Shown in pieces: positions 6,413-15,963 of a DNA stretch of 57,536 nucleotides (positions are counted from its first letter, which is position 1; each line of letters begins with the position of its first letter). The stretch lies in NCBI GenBank assembly GCA_017623675.1, contig JAGAOO010000070.1, positions 1 to 57,536 on the forward strand, written 5' to 3'. The notes under the pieces were generated by a model. It ran no database searches and was not told the DNA's origin. It saw only the letters and a list, made by a program, of their open reading frames with translations. A program made the position numbers and the translations under genes. The DNA comes from Lachnospiraceae bacterium. Lineage in GTDB: Bacteria > Bacillota > Clostridia > Lachnospirales > Lachnospiraceae.

Positions 6413-9222
6413 TGGGAATTCAGCTTTATAAGCATAATCAGGAAGCTTATACAAAAGTAAAAGCAACACTTGCCGAAAAACGAAAAGCATGTGTAGTTCA
6501 TCCAACCGGAACGGGAAAGTCATATATCGCCTTTAAACTGATAGAAGACCACCCGGTGGAAAAATTTTTGTGGCTTGGACCAAGTGAATATATTTACCGC
6601 CTTCAGGTGGAAAAATTAAAGCGGAAGCAGGGGATTGCTTTTGATAATGTGGAATTTCATACCTATGCGTGGCTTATGAGAAACAAGGATGCTTTGGATA
6701 AACTGCATCCGGATTATATTATCCTGGATGAATTTCACCGGTGCGGGGCGAAATACTGGGGTAATAGTATTAGTAAGCTGCTGGAACTCTATCCGGATGC
6801 ATGCTTATTTGGTATGACTGCCACAAACATCCGTTATCTGGATAAGCGCAGGAATATGGCAGAAGAACTGTTTGACGGTAACATCTGCTCTGAATTTGAC
6901 CTGGTGGAGGCTATGGTAAGGGGATACCTTCCTGTACCGACTTATGTGGTGTGTGCTTATTACTACCAGGAAAAGTTAAAAGAATATGAGGAGCGCATCA
7001 GTAAACAGCAGAATGCAGTCCTTAAGCAGGAAAACGTCCGGGTATTGGAAAAACTCCGCAGTTCCGTTGAACAGGCGCAGGACATGAGCCGGGTATTTGC
7101 AAAGCATATCAAAAAGAAAAACGGCAGGTTTATTGTGTTCTGCACAAACCTTGATAAAATGTATGAAATGATGACCCGGGTACCGGAATGGTTTGCGGAA
7201 ATAGACCGGCTTCCACATGTATACTGCGTGCATTGCTATAATGTGGATGCAGATGCTGACTTTAAGGCATTTCAGGAGGACGACAGTGACCATATTAAGT
7301 TATTGTTTACGATTGATATGCTGAATGAAGGTATCCATGTGGATGATGTGGATGGTGTCATCCTGTTACGTCCTACCATATCTCCAATCATTTATAAGCA
7401 GCAGATTGGCCGTGCGCTGGCTTCAGATGCAAAGGGCAGCCCGCTTATCTTTGATATGGTCAACAATTTCGACAGTCTGTATAACATTCGCGACCTGCAG
7501 CATGAATTTACTGCGCTCCGGAAAAAGCTTGCAGTACAGGGAGAATATGTAGTTTATGACGATTTTAATGTGATTGATGAGTTAAGGGACAGCAGAGAAC
7601 TGTTTTCTGTACTTGTGAAGAACCTGGAGTCATCCTGGGAACGGTATTATCAGGAACTGGTGCATTATAAGGCAGTTAACGGGCATGTGAAACTTCCAAG
7701 ACGCTATGTGACAGAAGATGGACTTGCGCTTGGTAAGTGGCTGAACCGCCAAAGGAGCACCTGCCGGGCAGGAAAGCTTCCGGAAGAAAAGGCATCACTT
7801 CTTGCGGAGCTGGGCGTAGACTTTCGGACGGATAAAGAGGTAAATTTTGAGGGATGGTATAATGACCTGGTACGGTATAAAATAGAGCACGGACATCTGC
7901 TGGTTCCCGGTTCGTATGTAACACCGGAAGGAAAGAAACTTGGTTTATATGTCTGTAATACAAGAACAGCTTATCATCAAAAGAAACTTACCAAACATCA
8001 GATAGAGCGTTTGGAAGCTATTGGCTTTTCATGGAGTGCACTGGACAGCCTCTGGGAAAGAAATTATAAACTGGCTGAGGCATTCTATAAAACTCATGGA
8101 CATTTGAAGATTGGAAGAAAATATAAAACGGAAGATGGTATCAATCTTGGCGCATGGATAGCAACGCAGCGGAATGTGTACCTGGGAAAAATAAGAGGAA
8201 TATTGACAAAGGAACAGAAGGAGAAATTGGATAAGCTGCATATGATATGGGAGCCGGTATCAGAGGAGGAGTTATTTGAAACTAAGTTAAAAGCTTTGGT
8301 GCAGTACAGGATAGATAACGGGGACACACTGGTAAGAAAGACATATGTAACAAAAGATGGTGTCGCTCTTGGACAATGGGTGTTGACGCTCAGGTCAAAA
8401 TACTCGCACAATAAGCTGCAGAGGCTGCTGCCTGAAGGCGCGGAATGCCCTAAGTGTTTTATAACCATAGAGCAGGAACAGAAATTAAATGATGCTGGTA
8501 TGATATGGAAAGTGAATGATACTCTGTGGGAGGAAATGTATGAGGAGGCAAAGCATTACTATGAAGTACATGGGCATCTGCTTCCGGTTCCGGCGGCATT
8601 AAAAGGACCAAGGGGCAGGGGACTATTTGAATGGCTTACATCACAACAGGATGCTTACCGCAGAAATGGCAGGAACCGCAGGCTACTTACTAAGGACCAA
8701 ATAGAAAAGCTGCAGGCAATTGGACTGGAGTGGGAGTTAAAATCTGATACATATTTTGAAAAAGGTATGGAAGAATTGAAAAAATATAAAAAAGAACACC
8801 ATTCACTGCTGATTCCGGTCAGTTATATAACTGAGGATGGATATCTGCTTGGTAAATGGGCAGCAAGGCAGCGGAGTCTGAAACGGAAAAATAAATTAGC
8901 ACCTGACAGAGAGCAACACTTGAATAAGTGCGGTTTTATCTGGGACTATACGGAGCATTACTGGAACAGGATGTATGAAGAAATGAAAAACTATTACCAG
9001 TGCCATGGCAGTTTGGAAATGCCTGTGGACTATACCACTCGGACAGGAGAAAAACTGTGGCAGTGGAAAATGGATATGCGGAAACGTTATAAGAACAATA
9101 ATCCTAAAGAAAGAAAAATTACAGAGGAACAGATAAAAAAGTTGGAGACGATTGGAATGGTTTGGTATGAAAAGAGGGATAAACAAACTATAGGAGAAAA
9201 AAATCAAAACATAACGAAATGA
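6412..9222 (+). CDS. SF2 DEAD/DEAH-type helicase with seven C-terminal HA repeats
   Basis: 936 residues. Superfamily 2 motifs: Walker A HPTGTGKS (residues 30-37), DEFH at 106-109, MTAT in motif III, and a C-terminal helicase lobe with QQIGRAL. From about residue 405 to the end there are seven tandem HA modules of 65-80 residues. Each starts with W/Y-rich helix 1, has a G-x-x-L/W core (for example LGKWLNRQR, LGAWIATQR, LGQWVLTLR) and ends in L..IG-F-W. Such proteins occur on mobile elements and are presumed to translocate on nucleic acid; the substrate is unknown. One HA repeat (near residue 670) carries an inserted AECPKCF segment. No nuclease motif was seen. Confidence 0.9.
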   Translation: MGIQLYKHNQEAYTKVKATLAEKRKACVVHPTGTGKSYIAFKLIEDHPVEKFLWLGPSEYIYRLQVEKLKRKQGIAFDNVEFHTYAWLMRNKDALDKLHPDYIILDEFHRCGAKYWGNSISKLLELYPDACLFGMTATNIRYLDKRRNMAEELFDGNICSEFDLVEAMVRGYLPVPTYVVCAYYYQEKLKEYEERISKQQNAVLKQENVRVLEKLRSSVEQAQDMSRVFAKHIKKKNGRFIVFCTNLDKMYEMMTRVPEWFAEIDRLPHVYCVHCYNVDADADFKAFQEDDSDHIKLLFTIDMLNEGIHVDDVDGVILLRPTISPIIYKQQIGRALASDAKGSPLIFDMVNNFDSLYNIRDLQHEFTALRKKLAVQGEYVVYDDFNVIDELRDSRELFSVLVKNLESSWERYYQELVHYKAVNGHVKLPRRYVTEDGLALGKWLNRQRSTCRAGKLPEEKASLLAELGVDFRTDKEVNFEGWYNDLVRYKIEHGHLLVPGSYVTPEGKKLGLYVCNTRTAYHQKKLTKHQIERLEAIGFSWSALDSLWERNYKLAEAFYKTHGHLKIGRKYKTEDGINLGAWIATQRNVYLGKIRGILTKEQKEKLDKLHMIWEPVSEEELFETKLKALVQYRIDNGDTLVRKTYVTKDGVALGQWVLTLRSKYSHNKLQRLLPEGAECPKCFITIEQEQKLNDAGMIWKVNDTLWEEMYEEAKHYYEVHGHLLPVPAALKGPRGRGLFEWLTSQQDAYRRNGRNRRLLTKDQIEKLQAIGLEWELKSDTYFEKGMEELKKYKKEHHSLLIPVSYITEDGYLLGKWAARQRSLKRKNKLAPDREQHLNKCGFIWDYTEHYWNRMYEEMKNYYQCHGSLEMPVDYTTRTGEKLWQWKMDMRKRYKNNNPKERKITEEQIKKLETIGMVWYEKRDKQTIGEKNQNITK

Positions 9223-9269
9223 CCAAAAATGACCAAAAAGAAAAAAGAAGAAAAAGCCGATTTTATGGA

Positions 9270-9298
9270 TTGACCACTGCTATGGGGTGTGGTATAAT
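9270..9298 (+). promoter_or_regulatory. Strong promoter of the polysaccharide operon
   Basis: TTGACC (9270-9275), 17-base spacer, perfect TATAAT (9293-9298). It is the only convincing promoter ahead of a run of genes reaching to about 33.5 kb that are mostly tightly spaced in one direction. The preceding 70 bases hold an A-rich stretch with the repeat GACCAAAAAT/GACCAAAAAG. Confidence 0.8.
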
Positions 9299-9342
9299 CA
9301 AAAGGATTATAGGCTTTAATTTATAAGGAGAGGTATGTCATC

Positions 9343-10023
9343 TTGGAAACAAAGAAATTAAAAGGTGTATACAAACGGAATGATGGACGCTGGGAAGCCA
9401 GATATGTCAAGGGCTATTCTGCAAACGGGCGGGCTGTGTATGGCGCAGTTTACGGCCAGTCGGAGGAAGAGGTTATAAAAAAGCGAAATGAGCTTTTTTC
9501 AATAACTGAAGAAGTAAAACCCGCACCGGTTAAAATGAACCTCCTTATACTAGGAGCCGGGAGCCATGGACGGAGCGTAAAGGAGATAGCAGAATCCCTT
9601 CGGGTGTTCCAAAAGATATCTTTCCTGGATGATAACGAAACCGGAGAGGACATCATAGGTAAATGCTCCGAAGCACTTAATTTTAAATACGAATACCCAT
9701 GTGCTTTTGTGGCAATTGGTAACAATGAAATAAGAAAGAAGTATGCTAATTTCCTAAAGGAATGCAATTTCTTAATACCAAACATCATATCTCCTGCAGC
9801 AAATATATCAAAGGATGCGAAAATAGGTGAAGGAGTAGCCATAATGCCGCAGAGTACTGTTAATAATGCTGAGATAGGAAATTTCTGCATATTAGCATCG
9901 AATAGTTTGGTTAATTATGGTTGTACTATAGGTAGCTATTCTCACATTGATTGTGGGGGAATAATTCAAAAAGGTAAAAAGTTACCAGATGGTTTTATGG
10001 TTGGAAGCCGAGATGTTTTTTGA
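9343..10023 (+). CDS. Integrase arm-domain fused to a PglD/NeuD-type sugar O/N-acetyltransferase
   Basis: 226 residues from a TTG start with AAGGAGAGG upstream. Residues 5-50 (GVYKRNDGRWEARYVKGYS, then AVYGQSEEEVIKKRNEL) match the arm-type/AP2-like DNA-binding domain of clostridial tyrosine integrases. Residue 64 is a methionine that begins a complete PglD/NeuD protein: Rossmann part MNLLILGAGSHGRS, then left-handed beta-helix hexapeptide repeats (AKIGEGVAIMPQSTVNNAEIG and on), ending VGSRDVF. PglD transfers acetyl from acetyl-CoA to the C4 amine of UDP-4-amino sugars (bacillosamine pathway). With the downstream aminotransferase and the distant dehydratase it may make UDP-diacetylbacillosamine. 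The fusion point sits exactly at the likely original start codon. Confidence 0.85.
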   Translation: METKKLKGVYKRNDGRWEARYVKGYSANGRAVYGAVYGQSEEEVIKKRNELFSITEEVKPAPVKMNLLILGAGSHGRSVKEIAESLRVFQKISFLDDNETGEDIIGKCSEALNFKYEYPCAFVAIGNNEIRKKYANFLKECNFLIPNIISPAANISKDAKIGEGVAIMPQSTVNNAEIGNFCILASNSLVNYGCTIGSYSHIDCGGIIQKGKKLPDGFMVGSRDVF

Positions 10024-10064
10024 ATATTAATTATATGCTGTGCATATAAGAGGAGGACTGTGCA

Positions 10065-11012
10065 ATGCTTAATAAAAAAAAGAAATCAAATAAAAGCTTA
10101 CGTTTTTTTAATAGTATTACGAAGAGCGTACCAAAGCAACTTATTTTTTTTGTGATTTCAATGTTGGTATTAGTTGTAGTATATGTGCCAAGTATAACAT
10201 ATCTACAACGAAGATATGATGTAGTACAGGATAATTTTTCGTGGGTGTATCAAATTGACAAAATGTATGAAGATGAAGGAAAGGTATTTATAAAAGGATG
10301 GGCATTTAAAGAAGGAATGGATTCATCTAATGAAGCATTTGATATAATCTTAGAAAATATTGAGACAAAAGAGCGATTTTATCCTAAAATGGAGTATTCT
10401 AAAAATGATAATGTAAATGATTATTTTAAGTGTGAGTACGATTATAAATATTCGGGCTTTTTGGCAAGTATATCTACAAGAAAGTTAGATTTGGATGGAA
10501 ATACATATACAATTATATTACGTCCAAAGAACAGTAGATTAGGGTATTATACGGGACTTTATTATTCAGAGAATGAGTTGAGTTGCGTAAATCCTAATGA
10601 GTTTTGTGAGCCAGAAATAGAAGGAACGGATTTGGAACGAATTATAAGACTTGGAAAAGTTCGTTATTATAATAAAAATAAATGTGTGTACATATATCAA
10701 TATGAAAATGACTTATATTGGATTATTGATGGTGAATTTCAATTTTTAAAGGGAAATACTGATGTGCAATATCAAATGAGTACAACACAGATTGACAAAT
10801 TACCTTCTGAACGCTTGGAAAATAATTGGCTCTGGGATAATAGAAGCTTTAAATTTGAAGAGAATGAATTATTAACTTGGAACACAGGAAAATATCGCGT
10901 TGCTAAATGTTCATTACCAACAGAATATGCTGTTACAAAAATATGGACAGGTTATTATGTTGACGAGTGGATATGGAGAGCGGATTTCCGCCCGTGGTAT
11001 AATCTAGAGTGA
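10065..11012 (+). CDS. Membrane-anchored protein of unknown function in the polysaccharide operon
   Basis: 315 residues, AGGAGGA before the ATG. A basic N-terminus is followed by one hydrophobic segment (about residues 26-45, LIFFVISMLVLVVVYV). The rest would then be extracytoplasmic. That part is rich in Tyr, Trp and acidic residues and has beta-type patterns (KGWAFKEGMDSS, YTIILRPKNSRLGYYTGLYY) that may be carbohydrate-binding-like, but I recognise no family. It could act in polymer modification, export or attachment. AT-rich codon use matches the genes that follow. Confidence 0.7.
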   Translation: MLNKKKKSNKSLRFFNSITKSVPKQLIFFVISMLVLVVVYVPSITYLQRRYDVVQDNFSWVYQIDKMYEDEGKVFIKGWAFKEGMDSSNEAFDIILENIETKERFYPKMEYSKNDNVNDYFKCEYDYKYSGFLASISTRKLDLDGNTYTIILRPKNSRLGYYTGLYYSENELSCVNPNEFCEPEIEGTDLERIIRLGKVRYYNKNKCVYIYQYENDLYWIIDGEFQFLKGNTDVQYQMSTTQIDKLPSERLENNWLWDNRSFKFEENELLTWNTGKYRVAKCSLPTEYAVTKIWTGYYVDEWIWRADFRPWYNLE

Positions 11013-11142
11013 TTTATAAAATATTATTAAGTTGATGATTTGTTTTATGTTTTTTACTACTAAAATACTACATTGAAACGTATTTTTCGTGCTTTGTAAG
11101 CACCTATTTATATGATTTTATTTTTGAAAGGAGAAAAAGATT

Positions 11143-12360
11143 ATGAAAGTTATGTTTTCACCGCCAGATATTGGAAATGAGGAAATTATCGAAATAGGAG
11201 AAGTGTTAAAATCCGGATGGATTACCACCGGACCAAAGACAAAAGAATTTGAAAGAATTATAGCAAATTATTGTGGAACTAATAGGGCTGTATGTCTTAA
11301 CTCTGCGACAGCATGCATGGAATTGACATTGCGGATATTGGGAGTTAAAGCCGGTGATGAAGTTATAGTTCCAGCCTATACATATACAGCGACAGCAAGT
11401 GTAGTATGTCATGTGGGAGCAACACCAGTATTCGTGGATAGTGCAAATGATTCGCTTGAAATGGATTACGAAAAATTGGAAAGTTTGATAACAGAAAAAA
11501 CGAAAGTTATTATTCCTGTGGATTTAGCAGGAATAGTATGTGATTATCAAAAGATATATGACATTGTAGAGAAAAAGAAATACTTATTTACTCCGGAGAC
11601 AAGTATTCAAGAAAAATTTGGCAGAATAGTTATTATGGCAGACGCAGCACATGCATATGGTGCATATATTAAGGATATGGCTGGAAATAAAGTTATGTGT
11701 GGAGCAATTGCAGATTTTACTAGCTTTTCATTTCATGCTGTTAAAAATTTAACTACTGCTGAGGGCGGAGCAATAACATGGAAGAAGAATTCGGCAATAA
11801 GTGATGATGAACTGTATGGACAGTATATGTTATTGTCACTACATGGACAGTCGAAGGATGCTTTGGCAAAAACTAAATTAGGAGCATGGGAGTATGATAT
11901 TGTAGCACCGTATTATAAGTGTAATATGACAGATATCGCTGCTGCGGTAGGAATTGCACAGCAGAGAAAGTATGATAGCTTGTTAATGAGAAGAAAGGAA
12001 ATTATTGAAAAATATAATGAGCAATTTATTCCTTTGGGAATAGAAGTATTACCACATTATGAAAAAGACAGGTATTCATCGGGACATCTTTATATTACTA
12101 AAATTCCGGGAATAAACGAGGAACAGCGAAATGCTATTATATTAGAAATGGCAGAAAGGGAGATAGCTTGTAATGTACATTATAAGCCATTGCCTATGAT
12201 GACGGCTTATAAAGCTTACGGCTTAGATATAAAAGATTTCCCGAATGCTTATATGCATTTTGCTAAAGAAATTACTTTGCCATTGCATACTTGTTTAACA
12301 AATGAAGAAATAGAGTATGTAATTAGTACATATTGTGAAATTGTAGGAAGATATTTATGA
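11143..12360 (+). CDS. DegT/DnrJ/EryC1 PLP-dependent sugar aminotransferase
   Basis: 405 residues, AAAGGAGAAAAAG upstream. Fold type I sugar aminotransferase with GWITTGPKTKEFE near residue 25, NSATACMELTL near 53, PAYTYTATAS near 77, the DAAHAYGA motif near 167 and the PLP lysine K201 in SFHAVKNLTTAEGG. It probably transfers an amino group to a UDP-4-keto sugar. By context it fits PglE/PseC/LegC-type chemistry, using the 4-keto product of the CapD/PglF-type dehydratase at the end of the locus. The exact substrate cannot be read from sequence. Confidence 0.9.
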   Translation: MKVMFSPPDIGNEEIIEIGEVLKSGWITTGPKTKEFERIIANYCGTNRAVCLNSATACMELTLRILGVKAGDEVIVPAYTYTATASVVCHVGATPVFVDSANDSLEMDYEKLESLITEKTKVIIPVDLAGIVCDYQKIYDIVEKKKYLFTPETSIQEKFGRIVIMADAAHAYGAYIKDMAGNKVMCGAIADFTSFSFHAVKNLTTAEGGAITWKKNSAISDDELYGQYMLLSLHGQSKDALAKTKLGAWEYDIVAPYYKCNMTDIAAAVGIAQQRKYDSLLMRRKEIIEKYNEQFIPLGIEVLPHYEKDRYSSGHLYITKIPGINEEQRNAIILEMAEREIACNVHYKPLPMMTAYKAYGLDIKDFPNAYMHFAKEITLPLHTCLTNEEIEYVISTYCEIVGRYL

Positions 12361-13058
12361 GATTAGTAGAGTGGGAAGAGTTGCCAGTACAAATGCAATC
12401 TGATGAAGTAAAAGAATATTACATGATATTAAGAAGAAGAAAAGGAAGTTTGTTGCTTAAACGAGCTTTTGATGTAGTAGTATCTTTTTTATTATTAGTC
12501 ATTTGTTCTCCGGTATTTGTGATATTAGCAGTTGCAATAAAAATTGATTCTAAGGGACCAGTATTTTATAGGCAAGAGCGAGTGACACAATATGGCAAGA
12601 CATTTAGAATATTTAAGTTCCGGACGATGGTACAAAATGCAGATGGTGGCATGCATATTACTGTTGACAATGATACTCGTATTACTCGTGTAGGAAAGAA
12701 AATTCGTAAGTTAAGACTTGATGAGTTAGGGCAGTTGATTGATGTGTTAAGAGGAACTATGACATTTGTAGGAACAAGGCCTGAAGCTGTTAAATATGTT
12801 GAACATTATTCTAAGAGCATGTGGGCTACACTGCTCTTGCCAGCTGGAATTACTTCTGAAGCAAGCATTAAGTATAAGGATGAAGATAAAATGTTAACCA
12901 GTGCAGCTGATGCTGAAAATGTATATATTCATCAAATACTTCCGCAGAAAATGAAATATAATCTTGCGGCAATGCGAAAGTTTAGCCTGATCAATGATGT
13001 AAAAATTATGTTTCAAACAGTATTTACGGTATTGGGCAAAGATTTCTCTGAAGAATGA
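12357..13058 (+). CDS. Polyprenyl-phosphate sugar-1-phosphate transferase (PglC/WcaJ C-terminal type)
   Basis: 233 residues, start overlapping the aminotransferase stop (ATGA). It is a short monotopic phosphoglycosyl transferase: one membrane-inserted helix (about 38-62), basic face, then FRIFKFRTMVQNAD, the LDELGQL motif and VGTRPEA. It loads the first sugar phosphate on undecaprenyl phosphate at the cytoplasmic membrane, starting each repeat unit. Small size and genes next to it (aminotransferase, PglD-like) suggest UDP-diacetylbacillosamine or a related sugar as donor; this is inference. Confidence 0.9.
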   Translation: MRLVEWEELPVQMQSDEVKEYYMILRRRKGSLLLKRAFDVVVSFLLLVICSPVFVILAVAIKIDSKGPVFYRQERVTQYGKTFRIFKFRTMVQNADGGMHITVDNDTRITRVGKKIRKLRLDELGQLIDVLRGTMTFVGTRPEAVKYVEHYSKSMWATLLLPAGITSEASIKYKDEDKMLTSAADAENVYIHQILPQKMKYNLAAMRKFSLINDVKIMFQTVFTVLGKDFSEE

Positions 13059-13221
13059 ATGTCACGTTTAGGTAATTATCAGGTTGAAGGGAAATGGTTT
13101 ATATTATTTTTTTGATTTGTGATGAAGATAAGTCTTCTTAATTACAATAAACAAACCTCTGCTCTCTGATAAGCGAATCATTTTGCAACACATATAACAT
13201 TTAGAATGAGGGTGATGCGTA

Positions 13222-13974
13222 ATGGAAAAAGATCTTGTATCGGTTATTATGCCTACTTATAATTGTGGGAATTTTATTGCGGAAACTATCGAAAGTGTAT
13301 TAGCACAGACTTATCAAAATTGGGAAATTATTATTGTGGATGATTGCTCGAATGATAATACAAAACAAATTGTCAGTAAATTTTTAGAAGTAGACAATAG
13401 AATAAAGTATATTTGTTTACAAGAAAATTCTGGCGCTGCAATTGCAAGGACTGAGGCTATGAAAAATGCTAATGGCGAATATATGGCCTTTTTAGATAGC
13501 GATGATTTGTGGTTGCCGGATAAATTGGACAAGCAAATATCTTTTATGAAATTGAATAATTATAATTTTACGTGTACTGCGTATGAGCAAATTGATGAAA
13601 CCGGTAAGGCTAATGGACGAATTATTAAGACTGTAAAGAGGACAAATTATAATCGTTTGTTATTGGATTGTCCCGTAGGAAATTCTACAGTGGTTTATAA
13701 TGTAGGACAAATGGGAAAGTTTGAAGTTCCGAATATTCGAAAAAGAAACGATGATGCATTGTGGCTACAAATGTTAAAAAAGGAAAAATATATATATGGA
13801 ATGCCAGAAGTGCTAATGAAATATCGAGTACGGAAAAATTCCATATCAAGTAATAAACTTAAGGTAGTAAAGTATCATTGGATTTTGTACCGTGAAATAG
13901 AGCATTTGAGTGTTCCACGTTCGATATTTCACATTTGTTTTTGGGTTGTATTAAAAGTTTTTCGCATAAAGTGA
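13222..13974 (+). CDS. Family 2 glycosyltransferase
   Basis: 250 residues with GAGGGTGATG upstream. GT-A fold: VSVIMPTYNCGNFIAETIES at the N-terminus, IVDDCSND near 37, and the metal-binding DSDDLW near 93. Cytoplasmic, probably adds one sugar to the lipid-linked repeat. A gap of 160 bases before it holds only a small hairpin and AT-rich DNA. Confidence 0.92.
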   Translation: MEKDLVSVIMPTYNCGNFIAETIESVLAQTYQNWEIIIVDDCSNDNTKQIVSKFLEVDNRIKYICLQENSGAAIARTEAMKNANGEYMAFLDSDDLWLPDKLDKQISFMKLNNYNFTCTAYEQIDETGKANGRIIKTVKRTNYNRLLLDCPVGNSTVVYNVGQMGKFEVPNIRKRNDDALWLQMLKKEKYIYGMPEVLMKYRVRKNSISSNKLKVVKYHWILYREIEHLSVPRSIFHICFWVVLKVFRIK

Positions 13975-13984
13975 GGAGTTAATA

Positions 13985-14755
13985 ATGATTACAGTGCAAG
14001 TGCTCGTAGCAACTATGAAACAAGATGACCATTCTCTACTTGATAAGATGAATATTCAAACAGATGCGCTGATAGGTAATCAATGTGATAAAAGTTTCAT
14101 CGAAAATTTTTCATGGAACGGGAAGAATATTACATATTTTAATTTTGAGGAACGCGGAGTAGGATTAAATCGAAATAATACACTTATGAGGGCTGATGCA
14201 GATGTTTGTTTATTTGCTGATGATGATATGGTGTATGTGGATGGATACGATAAAATAGTGGATAAAGCATTTGAGGAATGTAAGGATGCAGATGTCATTA
14301 TATTTAATTTGCATGAGGAAAATAGTTCTAGATATATTATTAAAAATAAACATAGGGTAAGATATTATAACTATTTACGTTATGGGACTGCGCGAGTAGC
14401 TGTTAGAACAAATAGCGTTAAGAAAAATGCCATATATTTTAATCAGTGTTTTGGCGGAGGAACCTCTTATTGTCATGGTGAAGATAATCTTTTCCTGACG
14501 GAGTGTTTAAAGAAAGGGTTAAAAATATATGCAGTTCCGTATTACATAGCTAAATTAACAGATGAGCGTTTATCTACATGGAATAATGGATATGATCAAA
14601 AATATATTAACGACCAAGGTGTGCTTTATAGAGCTATATCAAAGCATTGGTGGAGAATATTATGCTTGCAAGATGCACTTAGAAAACATAATAGCTATGG
14701 TATGAATTGGTGGAATGCCTTTAGAATTATGATTGAAGGTGGAAAAAGCTTTTAG
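13985..14755 (+). CDS. GT-A glycosyltransferase (family 2-like)
   Basis: 256 residues. After a divergent start (VQVLVATMKQDD) the GT-A pattern appears as RGVGLNRNNTLMRADADVCLFADDDM, with the DDD metal motif, followed by FGGGTSYCHGEDNLFL, which resembles the acceptor/base region of family 2 enzymes. It resembles short galactosyltransferase-like family 2 proteins of streptococcal capsule loci. It begins 10 bases after the preceding gene. Confidence 0.8.
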   Translation: MITVQVLVATMKQDDHSLLDKMNIQTDALIGNQCDKSFIENFSWNGKNITYFNFEERGVGLNRNNTLMRADADVCLFADDDMVYVDGYDKIVDKAFEECKDADVIIFNLHEENSSRYIIKNKHRVRYYNYLRYGTARVAVRTNSVKKNAIYFNQCFGGGTSYCHGEDNLFLTECLKKGLKIYAVPYYIAKLTDERLSTWNNGYDQKYINDQGVLYRAISKHWWRILCLQDALRKHNSYGMNWWNAFRIMIEGGKSF

Positions 14756-14790
14756 TTGACACTAATACTTAATGTAATGGAGAAAAAAGT

Positions 14791-15963
14791 ATGAAGATTT
14801 TATTAGTAATGATGGCACCGGTAGAAAATTTATCCTCAGCTGTTTTGCGTACACTTGCAGTGGTTAAGGGGTTAGTGGATTTAAATCATGATGTTACAAT
14901 ATTATGTTTAGAAAATGCATCTGGAAGTACTTATGTAAATGTTGAAAAATATAAGTTTTTAAAAGATGTTAAAATAATTAGAATTCCACAAAGTAAATTA
15001 AGAGATAAAATTTGGACAGATCCTAAAAAAACAACTCTTAAGGCACGTATAGTTAATGTATTGAGGAAAGTTTATCATTCATTGTTTATTTTGGGTTCGA
15101 CAGAAAATATTGCTAAAAATGTAAAAATAGAGCTTCTAGAAGGGGAAATAGAATATGAATATGTTATTTCCTCGTCTGATCCTAAAACTGCGCATATTGC
15201 AGTAAGACAGCTTATAAGCCAAGGTTTAAGGTATAACAGGTGGGTACAATATTGGGGAGATCCCCTTGCGTATGATATGACTAAAAATTATATTTATCCG
15301 CGGTGCATTGTTAAAATGATAGAAAGAAGACTTATTGGAAATGCGGATAAAGTTGTTTATGTGTCGCCGTTTACATTAGATTTACAAAAAAAGAGTTTTA
15401 AGAATCTAGTGGATAAAATGTTTTTCTTACCAATTCCGTATATTGAGAAAAAAGAAAGTCTACAGGAACGTAATGAGAAATTTGTTATAAGTTATATTGG
15501 GGCATATAATAGTAAAGTTAGAGATATAATGCCTTTGTATGAGGCGCTTGTAACAATGGGGGATTCTATTGAAGCGTATATTGTTGGGGATACTGATTTG
15601 AATTTGCAGGAAACTTCTTTTATTCATGTATTACCTCGCGGCGATGCCGATGAGATAGAAAAAAAGAGTGATTTAATAGTATGTGTGTTAAACAAATCTG
15701 GAACCCAAATACCTGGTAAAATTTATCATAGTGCAGCAACTGATAAAGCAATCTTGATTGTTTTAGATGGAGAAAAACAAAATGAAATGAGAATCTATTT
15801 TGAAAAGTATAAGCGCTTCTATATGTGCGAAAATGAATTAGGAAGTATTAGCAATGCTATACTTGAAATTTCAGAAAAACGTGAAAAGTTTAAACCAAGT
15901 GATGAATTTGCACCGTCAGTAGTTGCGAGCGCGCTAATAGAAGAAAGGAGCATGCATAACTAA
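14791..15963 (+). CDS. GT-B glycosyltransferase (family 4-like)
   Basis: 390 residues, GGAGAAAAAAG before the ATG. The N-terminal lobe starts KILLVMMAPVENLSSAVLRT and the hinge region contains NRWVQYWGDPLAY. The C-terminal lobe has FVISYIGAYNSKVRDIMPLYEAL and a PGKIYHSAATDKAILIV segment in place of the usual GT4 E-x7-E. It likely extends the repeat unit. The stop codon overlaps the next start. Confidence 0.78.
   Translation: MKILLVMMAPVENLSSAVLRTLAVVKGLVDLNHDVTILCLENASGSTYVNVEKYKFLKDVKIIRIPQSKLRDKIWTDPKKTTLKARIVNVLRKVYHSLFILGSTENIAKNVKIELLEGEIEYEYVISSSDPKTAHIAVRQLISQGLRYNRWVQYWGDPLAYDMTKNYIYPRCIVKMIERRLIGNADKVVYVSPFTLDLQKKSFKNLVDKMFFLPIPYIEKKESLQERNEKFVISYIGAYNSKVRDIMPLYEALVTMGDSIEAYIVGDTDLNLQETSFIHVLPRGDADEIEKKSDLIVCVLNKSGTQIPGKIYHSAATDKAILIVLDGEKQNEMRIYFEKYKRFYMCENELGSISNAILEISEKREKFKPSDEFAPSVVASALIEERSMHN

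Noticed and set aside
11089-11103. GTGCTT-TGT-AAGCAC hairpin before the aminotransferase gene as a terminator
   Set aside because: Only six pairs, and the following T-rich bases are interrupted; operon continuity is more likely.
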